Shown here: piece after piece, positions 30,840 to 32,832 of the stretch
Layout of the letters: every line of letters begins with the position of its first letter
Numbering within the stretch: the first letter of the stretch is position 1
From: Candidatus Poribacteria bacterium
GTDB lineage: Bacteria; Poribacteria; WGA-4E; WGA-3G
Direction of reading: 5' to 3'
Length of the DNA: 32,832 nt
Assembly (NCBI GenBank): GCA_009845545.1
Contig: VXZK01000358.1
Coordinates: forward strand, 1 to 32,832
Made by a program: the position numbers and the translations under genes
The notes under the pieces: model-generated
Told to the model about the DNA's origin: nothing
Database searches by the model: none
What the model saw: only the letters and a program-made list of their open reading frames with translations

Positions 30840-32780
30840 ATGCCTCTATCACATTCGCCTATGGATACGCCAAATCATGAAAAGATTACCGTGCGTACCA
30901 TCCTTATATCGCTGCTACTTTTGCCATTCATCTACAAATGGCACATCGAATGTGAGGCTCTCCGATATACCTTCCCAACGTTGATGGCGCCCTTCTATAG
31001 TGTTGTATTCACACTGCTGGTCATCGCGATGCTCAACATCGTTGTTAAAAAACACGCAGCGAAGCACGCGCTGACCGGCGGTGAATTGATTAGCCTCTAT
31101 GTGCTGATGTCAATCACATTGCTGTTCATGTCCTACGATATGTTTCTGCCACTCGTCTCAATTATCGTTCATGCCTTCTATTTTGGCACGCCTGAAAATG
31201 AGTGGCGCGAACTCTTCTGGAGTTATCTACCAGACTGGTTGACGATCAATGATCCGAGTGTGCTTCGGGCGTTCTATCTCGGCGACGAGCCGTTTTTTGA
31301 GACCTATTATGTGATGAAGTGGTTGATCCCGACGTTCTGGTGGTGTGCATTCACTTTTGCGCTGATTTTCGTGATGCAGTGTATCAACGTGATTTTCCGA
31401 AAACAGTGGACGGAACAGGAACGCCTCGTGTACCCGATTGTTGAACTTCCGTATCAACTTGCCTACAATACAAACCGATTCCTGCGGAGCCGGGCGATGT
31501 GGTGTGGGTTCGGCATCGCGTCAATTATCAGTCTTGTGAATGGCGTTAACATTTTTTTTCCATCAATTCCGGCTTTCCCGAATAAACATATCCCCCTCGA
31601 CGCGCTATTTACTGAAAGACCCTGGACCGCTCTGCTCCGTGGTGGGAATGCGATCATTGTCTATCCATTTGCTGTTGGACTCGGTTTCCTGATGCCGCTT
31701 GAGCTGCTCACATCGTGTCTGCTCTTCTTTTTTCTTTATAAAGTACAATATTTCGTTGCTATCCTAACCGGATTGGAGAACATCCCCGGCTTTCCTTATC
31801 CGTACGAGCAGAATATTGGTGCGTACATCGGTATCTGTGCAGTTGCCTTGTGGGGTGCACGCCGACAGGTTTGGCGGGCATTTCGCACAGCGTTTGGCGG
31901 CAGACAGGGAGCAGATGCAAAAGAACCGATGCGGTATCGGAGCGCATTTTTGGGGATCGTTTTCGGTGGAATGTTCATCATCGGATTCGCGATGCGTGGT
32001 GGCATGGCGATGTGGATTGCGGTACTCTTTTTTGCTGCACATTTTGCGACGATTGCGATCCCGTTGACGCGTATTCGTGCACAAATCGGTTTCCCTATCC
32101 ACTCAACAACCTTTATTGGACCACACCATAGCCTCGTTAGCATACTCGGTACGCGTCGGATCGGTGCACGAAACCTGACGTGGTTTTCGCTTTTTTTCTG
32201 GTTTAATCGAGACAATCGGAGCCACCCGATGCCGCACCAACTTGAAGCGTTTAAGCTTGCTGAACGGGGTAACCTCGACGTAAAGGGACTATCGCGTTTG
32301 ATGCTTATGCTGACAGTCATTGCGATGCCATTGTGCATCTTCATGCTCGTGGATACGTTTTTTGAACTCGGTGTTAATTCTGGCAAGGTGGGTGGACAGA
32401 TTAACAGTTTCGGCGGACGGGCGTATCGCTTTCTTGAGGGTTGGCTCACTTCACCACAAGATGCAAACCCAGGGCATATCACTGCAATAGGGTTCGGTTT
32501 CGCTGTTACGATCCTGCTTTCTGCTGTACGCAGTCGACTCTTTTGGTGGCCGATCCATCCGCTCGGTTATGGTGTATCTTTCCATCTGCATCTGTTTTGG
32601 GCGGCGTTTATTATCAGTGCACTCGCCAAATGGAGTGTGCTAAAATATGGTGGGCTCGGTCTCTACCGGAAAACAGTACCGCTGTTCCTCGGACTGGCAC
32701 TCGGTGATTTTGTGATGGGGAGTTTCTGGAACATTTTAAGCATTATTCTTGATAGACCGACGTATACGTTTTATTACTGA
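30840..32780 (+). CDS. DUF6785/DUF6784-like polytopic membrane protein
   Basis: About 646 residues with some 13-14 hydrophobic segments. It has a short soluble N-terminus (HEKITVRT) before the first helix, a conserved-looking GGELISLYVLMSI, EQERLVYPIVELPYQLA, GLGFLMPLELLTS, an Arg/Pro-rich cytoplasmic loop (RQVWRAFRTAFGGRQG) and a C-terminal WWPIHPLGYGVSF. This matches what I recall of the uncharacterised DUF6785 family, distantly like oligopeptide (OPT) transporters. Transport is plausible but not shown. The start is uncertain: ATG 30840 or 30861, neither with a good ribosome site. The frame is open back to a TTG at 30753, inside a low-complexity repeat, and that extension is probably not translated. 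Confidence 0.75.
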   Translation: MPLSHSPMDTPNHEKITVRTILISLLLLPFIYKWHIECEALRYTFPTLMAPFYSVVFTLLVIAMLNIVVKKHAAKHALTGGELISLYVLMSITLLFMSYDMFLPLVSIIVHAFYFGTPENEWRELFWSYLPDWLTINDPSVLRAFYLGDEPFFETYYVMKWLIPTFWWCAFTFALIFVMQCINVIFRKQWTEQERLVYPIVELPYQLAYNTNRFLRSRAMWCGFGIASIISLVNGVNIFFPSIPAFPNKHIPLDALFTERPWTALLRGGNAIIVYPFAVGLGFLMPLELLTSCLLFFFLYKVQYFVAILTGLENIPGFPYPYEQNIGAYIGICAVALWGARRQVWRAFRTAFGGRQGADAKEPMRYRSAFLGIVFGGMFIIGFAMRGGMAMWIAVLFFAAHFATIAIPLTRIRAQIGFPIHSTTFIGPHHSLVSILGTRRIGARNLTWFSLFFWFNRDNRSHPMPHQLEAFKLAERGNLDVKGLSRLMLMLTVIAMPLCIFMLVDTFFELGVNSGKVGGQINSFGGRAYRFLEGWLTSPQDANPGHITAIGFGFAVTILLSAVRSRLFWWPIHPLGYGVSFHLHLFWAAFIISALAKWSVLKYGGLGLYRKTVPLFLGLALGDFVMGSFWNILSIILDRPTYTFYY

Positions 32781-32832
32781 TACCATTTCTAAATGATGTT
32801 ATAACATTATCGGTTTTCGTGAAATCTGTAGC

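Noticed and set aside
31796-32482. Open frame of 228 codons on the minus strand
   Set aside because: Antisense to the DUF6785-like gene. Composition is Arg/Pro/Ser-rich, as expected for a shadow frame.
32796-32807. Palindrome ATGTTATAACAT near the right edge
   Set aside because: Short, AT-rich and expected by chance; no partner features can be judged this close to the window end.
1-32832. tRNA, rRNA or CRISPR content
   Set aside because: No tRNA cloverleaf with TTCGA-type arm, rRNA block or regularly spaced direct repeats was found by eye.

Overview
The window looks like chromosomal DNA from an uncultured Gram-negative bacterium with moderate G+C content. My best guess is Candidatus Poribacteria or a relative. 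This rests on remembered resemblance of the accessory genes (SMP-30, PIG-L, DUF5916, DUF6785 and Asp-box propeller proteins) and of the short dispersed repeats, not on any search. bamA, skp, lpxD, the lol genes and lnt together show a two-membrane envelope with lipid A and lipoproteins. I see no rRNA, tRNA, CRISPR array or intact insertion sequence.

Layout. Positions 1-775 hold a broken SNF2-helicase fragment and its upstream region. Positions 774-4370 hold small accessory genes: an SMP-30-type lactonase, a SAM methyltransferase, an orphan double-PurS protein, a PIG-L deacetylase and a tiny membrane-anchored diheme protein. From 24398 down to 4387 runs an almost unbroken minus-strand series of core genes. 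In transcription order these are lnt, prfB (with the classical +1 frameshift), lysS, three tandem GNATs, a LolC/E-type permease, lolD, ilvE, bamA, skp, lpxD, a UbiA prenyltransferase, a SpoU methyltransferase, a GGGP synthase, grpE, dnaJ and prmA. Several of these have recognisable sigma70-type promoters. Positions 24483-32780 are again accessory: a DUF5916 outer-membrane barrel, a membrane-anchored Asp-box propeller protein, a D-2-hydroxyacid dehydrogenase and a large DUF6785-like polytopic membrane protein.

Functional themes. Envelope biogenesis dominates: lipoprotein acylation (lnt), lipoprotein release (lol), barrel assembly (bamA, skp) and lipid A acylation (lpxD). Next to lpxD lie two genes whose relatives make archaeal-type ether lipids, a GGGP synthase and a DGGGP-synthase-like UbiA protein. 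This suggests that a bacterium making lipid A may also make sn-glycerol-1-phosphate prenyl ethers; it is the most interesting biological hypothesis here. Other points worth following are the PurS tandem duplication without PurL or PurQ, an 85-bp foldback MITE-like element wedged between the permease gene and lolD, a recurrent 31-nt leader element directly upstream of start codons, and four families of dispersed short repeats.
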